Shown here piece after piece: positions 1-10,669 of a stretch of 64,000 nucleotides of DNA. The position numbers and the translations under genes were made by a program. Below the pieces are notes generated by a model that was not told the origin of the DNA, did no database searches, and saw only the letters and a program-made list of their open reading frames with translations. Numbering within the stretch: the first letter of the stretch is position 1; the number at the start of each line of letters is the position of its first letter. Source of the stretch: Bacillota bacterium. GTDB taxonomy: Bacteria > Bacillota > Sulfobacillia > Fermentithermobacillales > Fermentithermobacillaceae. The stretch covers positions 1 through 64,000 of the forward strand of contig DUVI01000042.1 of the NCBI GenBank assembly GCA_012841065.1, read 5' to 3'.

Positions 1-237
1 GCTACATCGTCCCTTGATACCGGATCTGAAAGGTTGGTCCAAGATGCTTTGCGGCAACTCATGGAAACGCGTACTTGCATCGTAATCGCCCACAGGCTGT
101 CTACGGTTGAGAGCGCCCACGAAATCCTGTACCTTGAAAACGGTTCAATAACAGAGCGGGGAACGCACGAAGATCTCATGGCCAACCCGGACTCAAAATA
201 CAGGTTGCTGGTGGAAAGAGATTTGTCACATAGCTAA
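1..237 (+). CDS. ABC exporter ATPase, C-terminal end (cut by window)
   Basis: The frame is open from base 1 and gives the last 78 residues of an ABC transporter nucleotide-binding domain. The D-loop SSLD is at residues 3-6 and the H-loop histidine is H31 in IAHRLSTV, followed by the usual tail with [13 protein letters not shown]. This arrangement is typical of fused TMD-NBD exporters of the MsbA/LmrA type, but the membrane part lies outside the window, so substrate and fusion state cannot be judged. It is followed after 48 bp by a PIG-L deacetylase gene on the same strand. Confidence 0.93.
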   Translation, partial: ATSSLDTGSERLVQDALRQLMETRTCIVIAHRLSTVESAHEILYLENGSITERGTHEDLMANPDSKYRLLVERDLSHS

Positions 238-285
238 CATACATAGACATCCGGTGAAGCACCCGGCGAAAGGAGGGAAGTTGCA

Positions 286-1029
286 GTGTACATCCCAATC
301 CCCGACCTCAGACAGGCACAAAATGTGCTGGTGGTATCACCCCACCCTGACGACGCAGAGATCGCGGCGGGAGGAACCATAGCGCTCCTGGCTGAAAAAG
401 GTGCCAAGATTACTTATGCCATGGTGACAGACGGGGCCAAGGGAGGCCTGGAACCAGGCGTCTCAGAAGCTCAAGTTGCTGCAATCAGAAGGACTGAACA
501 GAAACAAGCCGGAAACATCCTTGGCGTTGCAGATATAGTGTGGCTTGGTTTCCAGGACACAGAGGTTCCTCAACCTGAGGTGGTACGGGAACCCCTGATT
601 TCTCTGATCCGGGAAATCCGGCCTGATTTCGTGATCAGCCTGGACCCGTGGCTTCCGTATGAGGCACATCCGGACCACCGCCGGGCGTCCATGGGTGTAG
701 TAGAAGCTTGCCTGTTTGCCGGGTTGCCCATGATTCAACCTGAAGACTTAGAGCACGGCCTGGCTCCATGGCAGGTCACCGGAAGAGCCCTGGCATTGTC
801 ACCAAGCCCCAACACCTTCATCGGTATCGACAGTACTTGGGACAAGAAAATCGAAGCGCTGAAATGCCATAAGTCGCAGTTTCCCAGCCAGATCTGGGAC
901 ACGTTTTACCCTCTGATTCTGGCCAAGTCAAGAGAATACGGGAGCAAGGCAAACGCCAGCACAGGAGAGGCGTTCAAAGTGCTAACCACTACTCACCTGC
1001 ATGTTATGGTAGACACGTGGGAGGCTTGA
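286..1029 (+). CDS. PIG-L (LmbE-like) family N-deacetylase
   Basis: A 247-residue protein of the PIG-L/LmbE zinc deacetylase family, whose members remove N-acetyl groups from GlcNAc-type sugars or from GlcNAc-malate in bacillithiol synthesis. The zinc motif HPDD is at residues 20-23 and the second metal motif AHPDHR is at 127-132, so the site looks intact. The GTG start at 286 is set by AGGAGGG at 271-277. The stop lies 2 bp before the GH4 start, indicating an operon with the glycosidase and the sugar kinase. From that context I infer deacetylation of an N-acetyl sugar or disaccharide; a BshB role cannot be excluded. Confidence 0.88.
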   Translation: MYIPIPDLRQAQNVLVVSPHPDDAEIAAGGTIALLAEKGAKITYAMVTDGAKGGLEPGVSEAQVAAIRRTEQKQAGNILGVADIVWLGFQDTEVPQPEVVREPLISLIREIRPDFVISLDPWLPYEAHPDHRRASMGVVEACLFAGLPMIQPEDLEHGLAPWQVTGRALALSPSPNTFIGIDSTWDKKIEALKCHKSQFPSQIWDTFYPLILAKSREYGSKANASTGEAFKVLTTTHLHVMVDTWEA

Positions 1030-1031
1030 TT

Positions 1032-2402
1032 ATGACCTTGTCTGGAAGGAAGGGACACCAGCGCCTTAGAAACATGAAAACCATTAGATTAGCAGTGGTC
1101 GGCGGGGGTTCATCGTATACCCCTGAGCTCATCGACGGACTTATCAAGCGCTGGCAGGACAACGAGTTCTTGGCGGAACACCTGGCACTCATAGATATTC
1201 CCCAAGGCAGGGATAGACTGGAAGTAGTCGGCGCTTTCGTACAAAGGATGATTGCAAGAGCCGGCATGCCTTGCAAGGTTACCACCTGGACTGAGCTTGC
1301 CCCTGGCCTTGAAGACGCAGATTTCGTCATAAGCCAGATCCGGGTTGGGGGAATGAAAGCAAGGCAGACAGACGAACATATTCCGGCCAAGCACGGCGTC
1401 GTGGGGCAGGAAACCACAGGGCCAGGCGGATTTGCATGCGCCTTAAGGACCATTCCCGCAGCGTTGGACATAGCAGGGCAAATGCAAAGCACTTGTCCCG
1501 ACGCGTGGTTACTTAATTTCACCAACCCATCAGGCATCGTAACCGAGGCACTCACTAAACACTCACAGGCCAAGGTTTTCGGATTGTGCAACGTACCTAT
1601 AGGGATCAAGATGGGTATAAGCCAGGCTATGGAGGTTGAACACGAGAGGCTCAGCGTCGACGTGTCGGGGTTAAATCACCTGTCTTTCGTCACAGGGTTG
1701 TACCTTGATGGCGAAGACATAATGGAACAGGTCATGAACTCGCCTTTGCTTGAGGAATACCTGGACAAGATAAAGGTAGGCAGACATCTTGCGTTTTTTG
1801 TGAGAGAGCTTAACGTCATTACAGGCAGTTACCTCTACTACTACTGGTCCAGGGAAAAAGCAATCAGAGATCAGAAACATGACATCTCATCGGGCAAGGG
1901 TACAAGGGCAGATCAAGTGATGACAATTGAAGACAGTCTGTTCAACTTGTATGCAGATCAGACCCTCGACACCCTCCCGCCCGATCTCAAGAAACGGGGT
2001 GGCGCCTACTACTCTGATGTTGCCCTTAACTCAATATCAAGCATCGTCAGGAATGTTCCCCACACTGAAGTGCTCAATGTGGAAAACAAAGGGGCAGTAC
2101 CCGGGCTTCCGCCGGATGTAGTTGTAGAAGTGACCTCAGCCGTTGACGGCGCCGGGCCCAAGCCGGTGGCACAACAAACGCTGCCTGCCGAAATCCTGGG
2201 ATTGGTCCAGAAAGTGAAGTGTTATGAACAGCTCACTGTAGAGGCGGCAGTCGAAGGCAACATCGTCAAAGCCTTCTCAGCCCTCATCAATCATCCCTTG
2301 GTTCAAGACGGGGAGGTTGCGGCAAACTTGCTGAAAGACATCCTGAAAGCCAACAGCGGGTTCTTGCCCCAGTTTAGGGGAAAACAGGTTCCCGGCTTCT
2401 GA
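1032..2402 (+). CDS. GH4 family 6-phospho-beta-glucosidase-like enzyme
   Basis: A 456-residue glycoside hydrolase family 4 enzyme. These enzymes use NAD+ and a divalent metal to cleave glycosides, usually 6-phosphorylated disaccharides, by a redox-elimination mechanism. The NAD-binding motif GGGSSYTPELIDG lies near the N terminus, the metal cysteine sits in GLCNVPIG, and GLNHLSF carries the conserved histidine. I chose ATG 1032 because GGGAGG lies just upstream; an in-frame start at 1017 would overlap the deacetylase, and ATG 1074 lacks a well-spaced ribosome site. The sequence resembles the cellobiose/chitobiose-6-phosphate branch. No PTS genes lie in view, so the source of a phosphorylated substrate is unknown. 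Confidence 0.9.
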   Translation: MTLSGRKGHQRLRNMKTIRLAVVGGGSSYTPELIDGLIKRWQDNEFLAEHLALIDIPQGRDRLEVVGAFVQRMIARAGMPCKVTTWTELAPGLEDADFVISQIRVGGMKARQTDEHIPAKHGVVGQETTGPGGFACALRTIPAALDIAGQMQSTCPDAWLLNFTNPSGIVTEALTKHSQAKVFGLCNVPIGIKMGISQAMEVEHERLSVDVSGLNHLSFVTGLYLDGEDIMEQVMNSPLLEEYLDKIKVGRHLAFFVRELNVITGSYLYYYWSREKAIRDQKHDISSGKGTRADQVMTIEDSLFNLYADQTLDTLPPDLKKRGGAYYSDVALNSISSIVRNVPHTEVLNVENKGAVPGLPPDVVVEVTSAVDGAGPKPVAQQTLPAEILGLVQKVKCYEQLTVEAAVEGNIVKAFSALINHPLVQDGEVAANLLKDILKANSGFLPQFRGKQVPGF

Positions 2403-2511
2403 TTACAACACCCGGTGGGAACTTGTGATCCGTGGATTCGGTATAGGGCTCCTGGTGGGATGATGTTTACCGGGTTTGAAACGATAAGCATCAACGAAAA
2501 GGAGGATGTAA

Positions 2512-3522
2512 ATGTCTTTCATCCTGGGCGTTGACGGCGGAGCTACCAAAACCTTGGCTGTTGTGGGAGACGATACAGGCCGGATTCTGGGCGCAGGCCT
2601 TGCAGGGCCGACCAATTACCAGATCACCGGAATCGAACTTGCGATGGAGAACCTCAATTCAGCCGTAGCGGTAGCTTTGGGCAACGCGGGCCTCAGTGGA
2701 ATAGATGAAGTTGATTATGCGGTGTTCGGGTTGGCAGGAGCTGATTTCCCTGTCGACTTCCGTAACCTCACGGCAGGAGTTCTAAATCTCTACCCGGGCC
2801 TGGAGTTCGAGATCGTGAACGATACATGGGTCGGCTTCCGTTCGGGCACGGGAGAGGATTACGGCGGTGTGGTAATAGCAGGTACAGGGGCGACTTCTGC
2901 AGCAGCTGCACCTGACGGCAGGAAAATCACAGGCAGGGGAATGGGCTATGAATGGGGCGGCGAAGGCGGAGCCGGATACCTGATCCGGAGCGCACTTCAT
3001 TACTCATTCAGGTCCAATGACGGCACCGGCCCTAAGACACGTTTGGCTGAGGTTGTGCTTTCACTGCTTGATTTTCCGTCTTACGATGATTTATCGCTCT
3101 ACATGTACGAAGTCCAGGGCAAATTCTCCAGGATCTACATGAAGGCGGAAGCGATAGTGCCCGCCGTGTTCCAGCTGGCTAATGAGGGCGATGAGGTTTG
3201 CATGGACATACTCATGAACCTGGGCCAGGTTATGGGAGACATCATCGGAAGAATGATCAAGTCGCTGGGTTCGTGGCAAGTGCCTCAGGACGTTGTCATG
3301 GTGGGAAGTCTGTTCACCAAAGGTGCAAACCCGCTCCTCAGAGACTCGTTCGTACTGTCTTGCCACAGGTTCGTGCCCTTTGCCAGGTTCAAGACACCTG
3401 AACTTGAACCTGCAGGAGGCGCTTACCTCATGGGGCTTGAGAAGAGAGGCTTGCCCGCCAAAGGAGAGATAAGAGCTAAGGCAATCGCCACTCTCGGGGA
3501 GATAGATATTCCCGGGGTGTGA
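2512..3522 (+). CDS. BadF/BadG-type ATPase, probable N-acetylglucosamine kinase
   Basis: A 336-residue actin-fold kinase of the BadF/BadG/BcrA/BcrD family, which includes N-acetylglucosamine kinase (NAGK). The phosphate-1 loop DGGATKT is at residues 8-14, followed by an AGTGATS adenosine/phosphate motif and a GGEGGAG stretch seen in NAGK-like proteins. The start is fixed by AGGAGG just upstream of 2512. It follows the deacetylase and GH4 genes on the same strand after 109 bp and is followed by a strong hairpin. The context favours phosphorylation of an amino sugar; a 2-hydroxyglutaryl-CoA dehydratase activator role is unlikely because no Fe-S cysteine motif is visible. Confidence 0.85.
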   Translation: MSFILGVDGGATKTLAVVGDDTGRILGAGLAGPTNYQITGIELAMENLNSAVAVALGNAGLSGIDEVDYAVFGLAGADFPVDFRNLTAGVLNLYPGLEFEIVNDTWVGFRSGTGEDYGGVVIAGTGATSAAAAPDGRKITGRGMGYEWGGEGGAGYLIRSALHYSFRSNDGTGPKTRLAEVVLSLLDFPSYDDLSLYMYEVQGKFSRIYMKAEAIVPAVFQLANEGDEVCMDILMNLGQVMGDIIGRMIKSLGSWQVPQDVVMVGSLFTKGANPLLRDSFVLSCHRFVPFARFKTPELEPAGGAYLMGLEKRGLPAKGEIRAKAIATLGEIDIPGV

Positions 3523-3530
3523 TACAAGAC

Positions 3531-3560
3531 CGGCCTGCCCCGTAGGTTTTGGGCAGGCCG
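3531..3560. terminator. Hairpin between convergent genes
   Basis: Perfect 10-bp stem (3531-3540 with 3551-3560) around a 10-nt loop, between the convergent ends of the sugar kinase gene and grpE. Neither strand has a clear U-tract, so it may act as a bidirectional 3' end stabiliser rather than a classic intrinsic terminator. Confidence 0.6.
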
Positions 3561-3567
3561 GCCATAC

Positions 3568-4272
3568 TTACCTTATCACCTTTACCCTGCTTGGCCTGAG
3601 GACCTCACCCTGATACATGTACCCTTTCTGGAGCTCTTGGATTATGGTACCGTGCTCCCCGCCGCCTTCTTGCGCAGCCACAGCTTCGTGGTACCTGGGA
3701 TCGAAGGCCTTTCCTACAGGATCTTCGATTGGCTCCACACCTTCCCTGGCGAGCACATCCAGGATTTGGCGCTGTATCAGGGCCACGCCGTCGTAAAATG
3801 CCTTGAACCCACCGTCCTTATCCTCGTTTGCGCCTTTTTCTCCTGCGGCCAAGGCCCTGTCGAAATTGTCCAATACATCCAGCAAGGGCAGTATGAGTTC
3901 AGACTTGCCCCTGTTTACCCTGCTATGGATATCCCTTTCAGTGCGTTTCCTGAAATTCTCCATCTCCGACATGGCCCTGAGGTACCTGTCCCAATAGTCC
4001 CCGGCCTTGGACTTCCATTCATCCCGTTCAACGATAAGCGCCTGGATCGTCTCATTTACCGCTTCGCCTGAAACCTCAGATCCCTCACCAGGAGCTTCGG
4101 TTTCGGCCCCAGATGAAGCCTCCTCTTGAGCACAAGGTCCACCGGCAGTGTCAGGGCTCGTGGCAGCTTGCCCGCGCTCATCTCCAGACAGGCAGCGCTT
4201 TTCTTCTGCACCACATAGGTCTGGCTCAGGGTTAACTTCGGCTGTATTGGGATCTCTCTTGTTCTTATCCAT
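3568..4272 (-). CDS. grpE: GrpE nucleotide exchange factor
   Basis: A 234-residue GrpE, the exchange factor that releases ADP from DnaK. About 75 N-terminal residues are low-complexity, rich in Glu, Ala, Gly and Pro. They are followed by the long helical dimerisation region and the C-terminal beta head with the family pattern GKAFDPRYHEAV and the closing G.VLRPSRVKV. It starts 5 bp after the dnaK stop, so the two are co-transcribed. The order dnaK then grpE is the reverse of the usual Firmicutes hrcA-grpE-dnaK-dnaJ order. No dnaJ follows; transcription runs into the hairpin at 3531-3560. Confidence 0.96.
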   Translation of the reverse strand: MDKNKRDPNTAEVNPEPDLCGAEEKRCLSGDERGQAATSPDTAGGPCAQEEASSGAETEAPGEGSEVSGEAVNETIQALIVERDEWKSKAGDYWDRYLRAMSEMENFRKRTERDIHSRVNRGKSELILPLLDVLDNFDRALAAGEKGANEDKDGGFKAFYDGVALIQRQILDVLAREGVEPIEDPVGKAFDPRYHEAVAAQEGGGEHGTIIQELQKGYMYQGEVLRPSRVKVIR

Positions 4273-4277
4273 CTGTC

Positions 4278-6224
<1,947 letters not shown>

Positions 6225-6271
6225 TCACAAGTTTGTCTCTTTGGGCGTACCGTGGCCCGAAGCATCACGTC

Positions 6272-6643
6272 TCACCGGGTCTCTTTGACCATCCCGTTTG
6301 TGGTCTCACATCTGCCGGCATTGTGCTTGCCTTGTTTGGTGGCGCGCATGGAATCCTGAGGCCGGCTGTCAACGTGTGTCAGACTGTCAGAATCCCCCTC
6401 CTCCATGGCGATGATCACCCGGATCCCTTGTGGGTTAATCCCGCAATGTCTCCAGAGGTATATGATGCGGGCGAGCAATTTGAGATCGTTACTGGAGTAC
6501 AGGCGGATATTTGAATCGGTCCGGGCGGGTGATATCAACCCTTCGTTTTCTATCTGTCTGAGGAACTGCGGAGTCTCACCGAGAAGACGCGCAGCAACTC
6601 CTATGGTATAAACCGGTTCATCGGGACCGTGAAAGTAAGCCAC
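6272..6643 (-). CDS. hspR: MerR-family heat-shock repressor, HspR-like
   Basis: A MerR-type regulator of about 123 residues. The winged-helix start PVYTIGVAARLLGETPQFLR, the following LISPARTDSN.RLYS and the GINPQGIRVI segment closely resemble HspR, the DnaK-dependent repressor known from actinobacteria and epsilonproteobacteria. The GTG at 6643 is preferred because AAGGGG lies 8 nt upstream; a TTG at 6676 would add 11 residues but has no ribosome site. The roughly 40-residue tail is polar and low-complexity. Being first in the dnaK-grpE operon supports autoregulated heat-shock control. No CIRCE element or hrcA is visible here. Confidence 0.85.
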   Translation of the reverse strand: MAYFHGPDEPVYTIGVAARLLGETPQFLRQIENEGLISPARTDSNIRLYSSNDLKLLARIIYLWRHCGINPQGIRVIIAMEEGDSDSLTHVDSRPQDSMRATKQGKHNAGRCETTNGMVKETR

Positions 6644-6709
6644 GCAATCATCCCCTTGATTAAGAAACCTCTTCAACTTGCACAGTTTTCTTATCGGACA
6701 TCATTAGTA

Positions 6710-6760
6710 ATTATATCCTATACCGTCAAGTAATCTACACCCTTGATCAAGTATGTCCAA
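6710..6760 (-). promoter_or_regulatory. Putative hspR-dnaK-grpE promoter and operator
   Basis: Upstream of hspR the minus strand carries a perfect -10 hexamer TATAAT (6710-6715). Further upstream are a 10-bp palindrome CTTGATCAAG (6742-6751) and a second CTTGA half-site (6726-6730). On the minus strand ACTTGA occurs twice exactly 21 nt apart, two helical turns. Known HspR operators (HAIR) are inverted CTTGAGT half-sites, so these are plausible but non-canonical sites. No good -35 hexamer is evident. Confidence 0.45.
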
Positions 6761-7054
6761 CAAGCATGTCAGAATTGCCTGAACTGGACAACTTAGCCAC
6801 TAGAGGAGCCCGATTTCACACGCCTGGTCAATTTCAGCTCAGTTTCGGGGTAAGGGCGGTCAGTTAAAGACCAGCTCCCAGCCAGTTCTTGAAGCTCTGG
6901 TTAATTTGAAGCCAGATTTGGCCCTGAAGTGGTCAAATCCGAACCAGACGGAACAACAGACCGGTCAACTCGTGACCATGTCCGGAGGTACTGGCGTGGT
7001 ACTATGTTTGCCGTGAGGCGGTGCCTGGTTCTTGCTGAGAAATTACCGGCAGAG

Positions 7055-7086
7055 AGCCGGGAAAAGCGTCCCCGCTCTTCCCGGCT
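7055..7086. terminator. Hairpin downstream of meaB
   Basis: Stem of 14 positions with one mismatch (7055-7068 with 7073-7086) around a 4-nt loop, about 45 bp beyond the meaB stop, and followed by a smaller TGTGTT/AACACA hairpin at 7087-7102. The U-tract is weak on both strands; the position fits the 3' end of the minus-strand methylmalonyl-CoA operon. Confidence 0.6.
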
Positions 7087-7128
7087 TGTGTTTAGCAACA
7101 CACCTGCTGCCGGCTATTGCCTCCTTCA

Positions 7129-8091
7129 TTACACTCCACTACACAAATATTTCTCTACAAGCTGCCTTGCCAAGGCAGCCGGATATGTCTTGCCCTCGGA
7201 TAACTGCTTCAAGGCGCAGTCAAGGCTACCGTCTGAACGCGATTTTGAAAGGACGTGCTCAACCGTTTGCCGCCTTAAGTTAGCTTCCAGTGCAGCAAGG
7301 TAGCTCCTAGAAACCCTTTCCTCGAGCAAGTTGCCCTGCTTTAGAAACCCCAAGTGCTCATCGATCTTGTCCAGAAGTTCAGGTACACCCTTGCCCTGGG
7401 ATGCGACGGTCTTGACTACCGGAGGCCTCCATTGCCAATCTTTGTTCAGCCCCAGCATTGCCTCTAGCACGGCAACATCCCTGTCAGCGTCAGGGCGGTC
7501 GGCTTTGTTGACGCAAAACACGTCGCCGATCTCTAAGATTCCCGCCTTGATCGCTTGAATATCATCGCCTAAGCCCGGAGCCATGACAACCAGCACAGAA
7601 TGGGCATAGCGCATGATGTCCACTTCTGACTGGCCTGTGCCCACTGTTTCAACCAGTACATAGTCGAAGCCGAAAGCATCAAACAGGGTTATTACGTCGC
7701 CTGTATTTCTTGAGAGCCCGCCCAGGTATCCCCTGGATGCCAGGCTGCGGAAGAAAACCCCATCATCAGTTGTACGCGAACGCACCCTGACCCTGTCTCC
7801 CAGTATTGCGCCGCCGGTAAACGGAGAAGACGGGTCTACGGCGATCACGCCTACGGAATCGCCACGCTCCCGTATGGCCTCGATTAGGCTGTCAACCAAA
7901 GTGGACTTGCCAACGCCCGGTGACCCTGTTATGCCGATGATCTTACTGCGTCCTTTGAGTCTATAAGCTTCTTCCAGGATGTGCTGGGCATGTTCTGAGC
8001 CATCCTCAACTAGGGTCACAGCCCTTGCCAAGGCGGCACGTTTCCTGTCCCGCAAACCCTGGATTACCTGGTTATGCAAATACAACACCAT
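7129..8091 (-). CDS. meaB: Methylmalonyl-CoA mutase-associated GTPase MeaB
   Basis: A G3E-family GTPase (ArgK/MeaB) that chaperones adenosylcobalamin loading and protects methylmalonyl-CoA mutase. Visible motifs are the P-loop GSPGVGKST, the switch region DPSSPFTGGAILGDR, ETVGTGQSE and the base-recognition NKAD. I chose ATG 8091 because it puts the conserved ALARAVTLVED about 19 residues in, as in other MeaB proteins; an in-frame GTG at 8142 would add 17 unconserved residues. Neither start has a good ribosome site. It follows the cobalamin-binding mutase subunit immediately, matching the known partnership. Confidence 0.93.
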   Translation of the reverse strand: MVLYLHNQVIQGLRDRKRAALARAVTLVEDGSEHAQHILEEAYRLKGRSKIIGITGSPGVGKSTLVDSLIEAIRERGDSVGVIAVDPSSPFTGGAILGDRVRVRSRTTDDGVFFRSLASRGYLGGLSRNTGDVITLFDAFGFDYVLVETVGTGQSEVDIMRYAHSVLVVMAPGLGDDIQAIKAGILEIGDVFCVNKADRPDADRDVAVLEAMLGLNKDWQWRPPVVKTVASQGKGVPELLDKIDEHLGFLKQGNLLEERVSRSYLAALEANLRRQTVEHVLSKSRSDGSLDCALKQLSEGKTYPAALARQLVEKYLCSGV

Positions 8092-8150
8092 CCCGCCAGG
8101 ATTGTCGGAAAACCATCTAAGGCCGCCGCAGCAGCCTTCCACTTGTTGCT

Positions 8151-8555
8151 TTACCGCTTGAGGTTAGCTCTTGTATATTCCACAATGTCCTGTGTGCTGG
8201 TTCCGGGACCGAACACTTCGTCTACTCCGTTCTGCTTCAAAAACTCAACATCTTCCACGGGGATTATGCCGCCGGCAAGCACCAGCACGTCCAACTCGTC
8301 AGTACCTTTTTCTTTCTTGAGACACTCAACTACGCGGGGAAGCAGCGTATTGTGCGCTCCTGAGAGAATAGAGCAAGCTACTACATCGACGTCTTCTTCC
8401 ACTGCCATCCTTGCCAGTTCTTCCGGAGTCCGGTGCAGACCACTGTAGATCACTTCCATGCCCGCATCTCTAAAGGACCTCGCTATTACCTTAGCTCCGC
8501 GGTCATGGCCGTCCAGCCCTGGTTTTCCTACAAGAACCCTGATTTTCCTGTCCAT
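8151..8555 (-). CDS. Methylmalonyl-CoA mutase, cobalamin-binding (small) subunit
   Basis: A 134-residue stand-alone B12-binding domain of the split methylmalonyl-CoA mutase type. The base-off cobalamin signature is present as [13 protein letters not shown] (residues 13-25; the histidine is the lower axial ligand), followed by the SILSGAH and LAGGIIP motifs. GGAGGG precedes ATG 8555. In split mutases this subunit pairs with a roughly 550-residue catalytic subunit, which is absent here: the gene upstream is the decarboxylase beta subunit and the gene downstream is meaB. The catalytic partner must be encoded elsewhere. Confidence 0.9.
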   Translation of the reverse strand: MDRKIRVLVGKPGLDGHDRGAKVIARSFRDAGMEVIYSGLHRTPEELARMAVEEDVDVVACSILSGAHNTLLPRVVECLKKEKGTDELDVLVLAGGIIPVEDVEFLKQNGVDEVFGPGTSTQDIVEYTRANLKR

Positions 8556-8639
8556 CCTATGACCCTCCTTCAGGATTCGCCAATTTACGCATTCTAACCG
8601 CCAGTTTCCCTAATCAACCAATCACTCATTGCCGGAACC

Positions 8640-9776
8640 TTATGTAAGCAGCGCTATCAAGACTCCGGCAGCAACCGCCGTTCCTATAGCTCCTGCAACG
8701 TTAGGCCCCATTGCATGCATAAGCAAGAAGTTCTGGGGGTTTTCCTCCTGGCCCACAACTTGGCTGACCCTTGCAGCCATGGGAACCGCCGATACTCCGG
8801 CGGAACCGATCAGAGGATTCACCTTACCGCCGGTCAAGTGATACATGAGTTTGCCAAGCAGCACCCCACCTGCAGTACCTCCGGCGAAGGCCACTATCCC
8901 GAGGGCTATGATCTTGAGAGTATCAAGGGTCAGGAAGTTCTCAGCGCTCATGGTGGCCCCAACAGACGTTGCCAGCAAGATCACTACGATGCTGTTAAGC
9001 TCGTTCTGTGCAGTCTTGGATAACCTTTCAGTGACCCCGCATTCCCTGAAGAGGTTGCCCAGCATAAGCATCCCAATCAGGGAAGCTACCGATGGAAGAA
9101 GCAAGCCGACCAATATGGTAACCACAATTGGGAATATGATCTTCTCCGTCTTTGAGACTTTCCTAGGCTGGCTCATAACCGTCATGCGTTCCTCTTTGGT
9201 GGTCAAAGCCCTCATGATTGGAGGCTGGATAAGAGGAACCAGAGACATGTAGGTGTACGCCGCAACGGCAATCGGGCCCAGAAGGTCCGGAGCTAACTTC
9301 ATAGCTGTATAAATCGCGGTTGGCCCGTCTGCCCCTCCGATGATCCCGATAGCACCGGCTTGCTTAATGGAGAAGCCCAAAGCTTGCGCCATAAGCATCG
9401 CCAGAAACACGCCGATCTGGGCTGCAGCTCCGAGCAGAATAGTTGAGGGGTTCGCCAGGAGCGGCCCGAAGTCTGTCATAGCCCCGACCCCGAGGAAAAT
9501 CAGGGGAGGGAATATTTCCTTCTCCACACCGAAACTGAGGTAGTACAGCAATCCACCTGGCATATCTCCTTCAGGAGGATTCATGATTGGAGCAAGGGGC
9601 AAGTTAGCCAAAATAGCCCCAAACGCGATGGGTACCAACAGAAGGGGTTCGAATTCTTTGTATATTGCAAGGTAAAGGAGCAGTATTCCTATGCCCAACA
9701 TCACAATGTTGCCCAACGTAATCTGTGAAAAACCGGTTTCTAGCCATAACCTTTCAAGAACAGTGCCTACACTCAT
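8640..9776 (-). CDS. Na+-translocating decarboxylase beta subunit
   Basis: A 378-residue polytopic membrane protein of the OadB/MmdB/GcdB family, which decarboxylates carboxybiotin and exports Na+. The family signatures [12 protein letters not shown] (conserved Asp) and [18 protein letters not shown] are both visible, along with many hydrophobic segments. The length is somewhat shorter than some OadB proteins but normal for methylmalonyl-CoA decarboxylase beta subunits. A GAGGAAGG site lies upstream of ATG 9776. It belongs to the mmdA-gamma-biotin carrier-beta operon, and methylmalonyl-CoA is the likely substrate because the linked carboxyltransferase is of that type. Confidence 0.95.
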   Translation of the reverse strand: MSVGTVLERLWLETGFSQITLGNIVMLGIGILLLYLAIYKEFEPLLLVPIAFGAILANLPLAPIMNPPEGDMPGGLLYYLSFGVEKEIFPPLIFLGVGAMTDFGPLLANPSTILLGAAAQIGVFLAMLMAQALGFSIKQAGAIGIIGGADGPTAIYTAMKLAPDLLGPIAVAAYTYMSLVPLIQPPIMRALTTKEERMTVMSQPRKVSKTEKIIFPIVVTILVGLLLPSVASLIGMLMLGNLFRECGVTERLSKTAQNELNSIVVILLATSVGATMSAENFLTLDTLKIIALGIVAFAGGTAGGVLLGKLMYHLTGGKVNPLIGSAGVSAVPMAARVSQVVGQEENPQNFLLMHAMGPNVAGAIGTAVAAGVLIALLT

Positions 9777-9812
9777 GGGGTAAATACACCTTCCTCTGGC
9801 TTCTTAAGGTAA

Positions 9813-10214
9813 CTATTTGTCTAGGCGGATGAGCACGTCTCCTGTCTGCACCGACGCTCCTTGGCTCACAACGACCTCAGTCACCGTGGCGTCATAAGGT
9901 GCAAGGATTTCATTCTGCATCTTCATTGCTTCAAGATACAGCAGGATGTCGCCACTCTTTACACTGTATCCCGCTGCAACCTTGATCTCAGTGATAACTC
10001 CAGGGATGGGAGCTGTGACCTCTCCTGCCCCGGCCGGAGCTGCAGCAGGCTTAGGCGCAGGCGCTGCCGCAGGCTTGGCAGAAACCGCAGGTTGTTGTGG
10101 AATTGCCGGAGCTTGGGGAATCCTTGCCACCGGCTCCCTTTGTGCACCCTGCCCGATCTCTTCCACTTCAACCTCAAATACTTCATCGTCGATCTTAACC
10201 CTGAATCGTCGCAC
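9813..10214 (-). CDS. Biotin carboxyl carrier subunit of Na+-decarboxylase
   Basis: A 133-residue biotin carrier. Residues 1-20 form a short beta segment, residues about 28-65 an Ala/Pro-rich flexible linker, and residues about 65-133 a biotinyl domain with the biotinylation site EAMKM, whose lysine carries biotin. A strong AAGGAGG site precedes the GTG at 10214. It shuttles CO2 from the carboxyltransferase (10670-12235) to the membrane beta subunit (8640-9776). Confidence 0.95.
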   Translation of the reverse strand: MRRFRVKIDDEVFEVEVEEIGQGAQREPVARIPQAPAIPQQPAVSAKPAAAPAPKPAAAPAGAGEVTAPIPGVITEIKVAAGYSVKSGDILLYLEAMKMQNEILAPYDATVTEVVVSQGASVQTGDVLIRLDK

Positions 10215-10259
10215 TTTAGATCCTCCTTTATGTACAATTTGACGTAAATAATTCTTTGC

Positions 10260-10631
10260 CTATTTCAGAGCATGAATCCTTGACGTCTTACCCCATGCCC
10301 CGGCATCCGGAATCCTTCGCACGAACACCGGAACTGCGTCATATCCCAGATAGGCACGTAAAGCCGCCATAATGGCCGCTTTACGGCGGGAATCCAGTGA
10401 ATCGAAAGGCACAGCTACTGCGGCAAGCACTTCCTTCTCAGCCCTACGCGATGCACCCTGGGAGTTTGAACTTCCCAGCCCGGTGCCTGCATTAGGCTTC
10501 TCATCTTCTTCCTTTGACGTTAATCTGTGAATGAGGTTAATCACAAAGGCGATTACGGTAAGCGCCGCAAACACAACGACCATGTTAATTACAGTCAACA
10601 TCAAACCGCCTGCAAGGGTATCCGGTATCAT
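10260..10631 (-). CDS. OadG-like gamma/delta subunit of Na+-decarboxylase
   Basis: A 123-residue protein with one N-terminal membrane helix (about residues 10-32), a charged linker and a small C-terminal region ending in a Trp-Gly-Lys motif typical of OadG family members. These subunits anchor the carboxyltransferase to the membrane pump. It lies between the carboxyltransferase and the biotin carrier in the same operon, with GGAGGG before ATG 10631. The C-terminal region with RAYLGYDAVPVFVRRI is longer than in minimal OadG proteins. Confidence 0.8.
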   Translation of the reverse strand: MIPDTLAGGLMLTVINMVVVFAALTVIAFVINLIHRLTSKEEDEKPNAGTGLGSSNSQGASRRAEKEVLAAVAVPFDSLDSRRKAAIMAALRAYLGYDAVPVFVRRIPDAGAWGKTSRIHALK

Positions 10632-10669
10632 CTATATCCCTCCACACGTTGTGACCAGAACCCACGCCA

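Larger units (their letters stand above)
6644..7128. other. Gene-free interval between hspR and meaB
   Basis: About 485 bp without a supported gene. It holds the hspR promoter/operator near 6710-6760 and a hairpin at 7055-7086. The middle (about 6780-7050) shows no ribosome-bound reading frame or family similarity on either strand; open frames there run out into meaB antisense and are rejected. Confidence 0.6.

Noticed and set aside
6929-7303. 124-codon plus-strand open frame between hspR and meaB
   Set aside because: No ribosome site, no recognisable family, and its second half is antisense to meaB.
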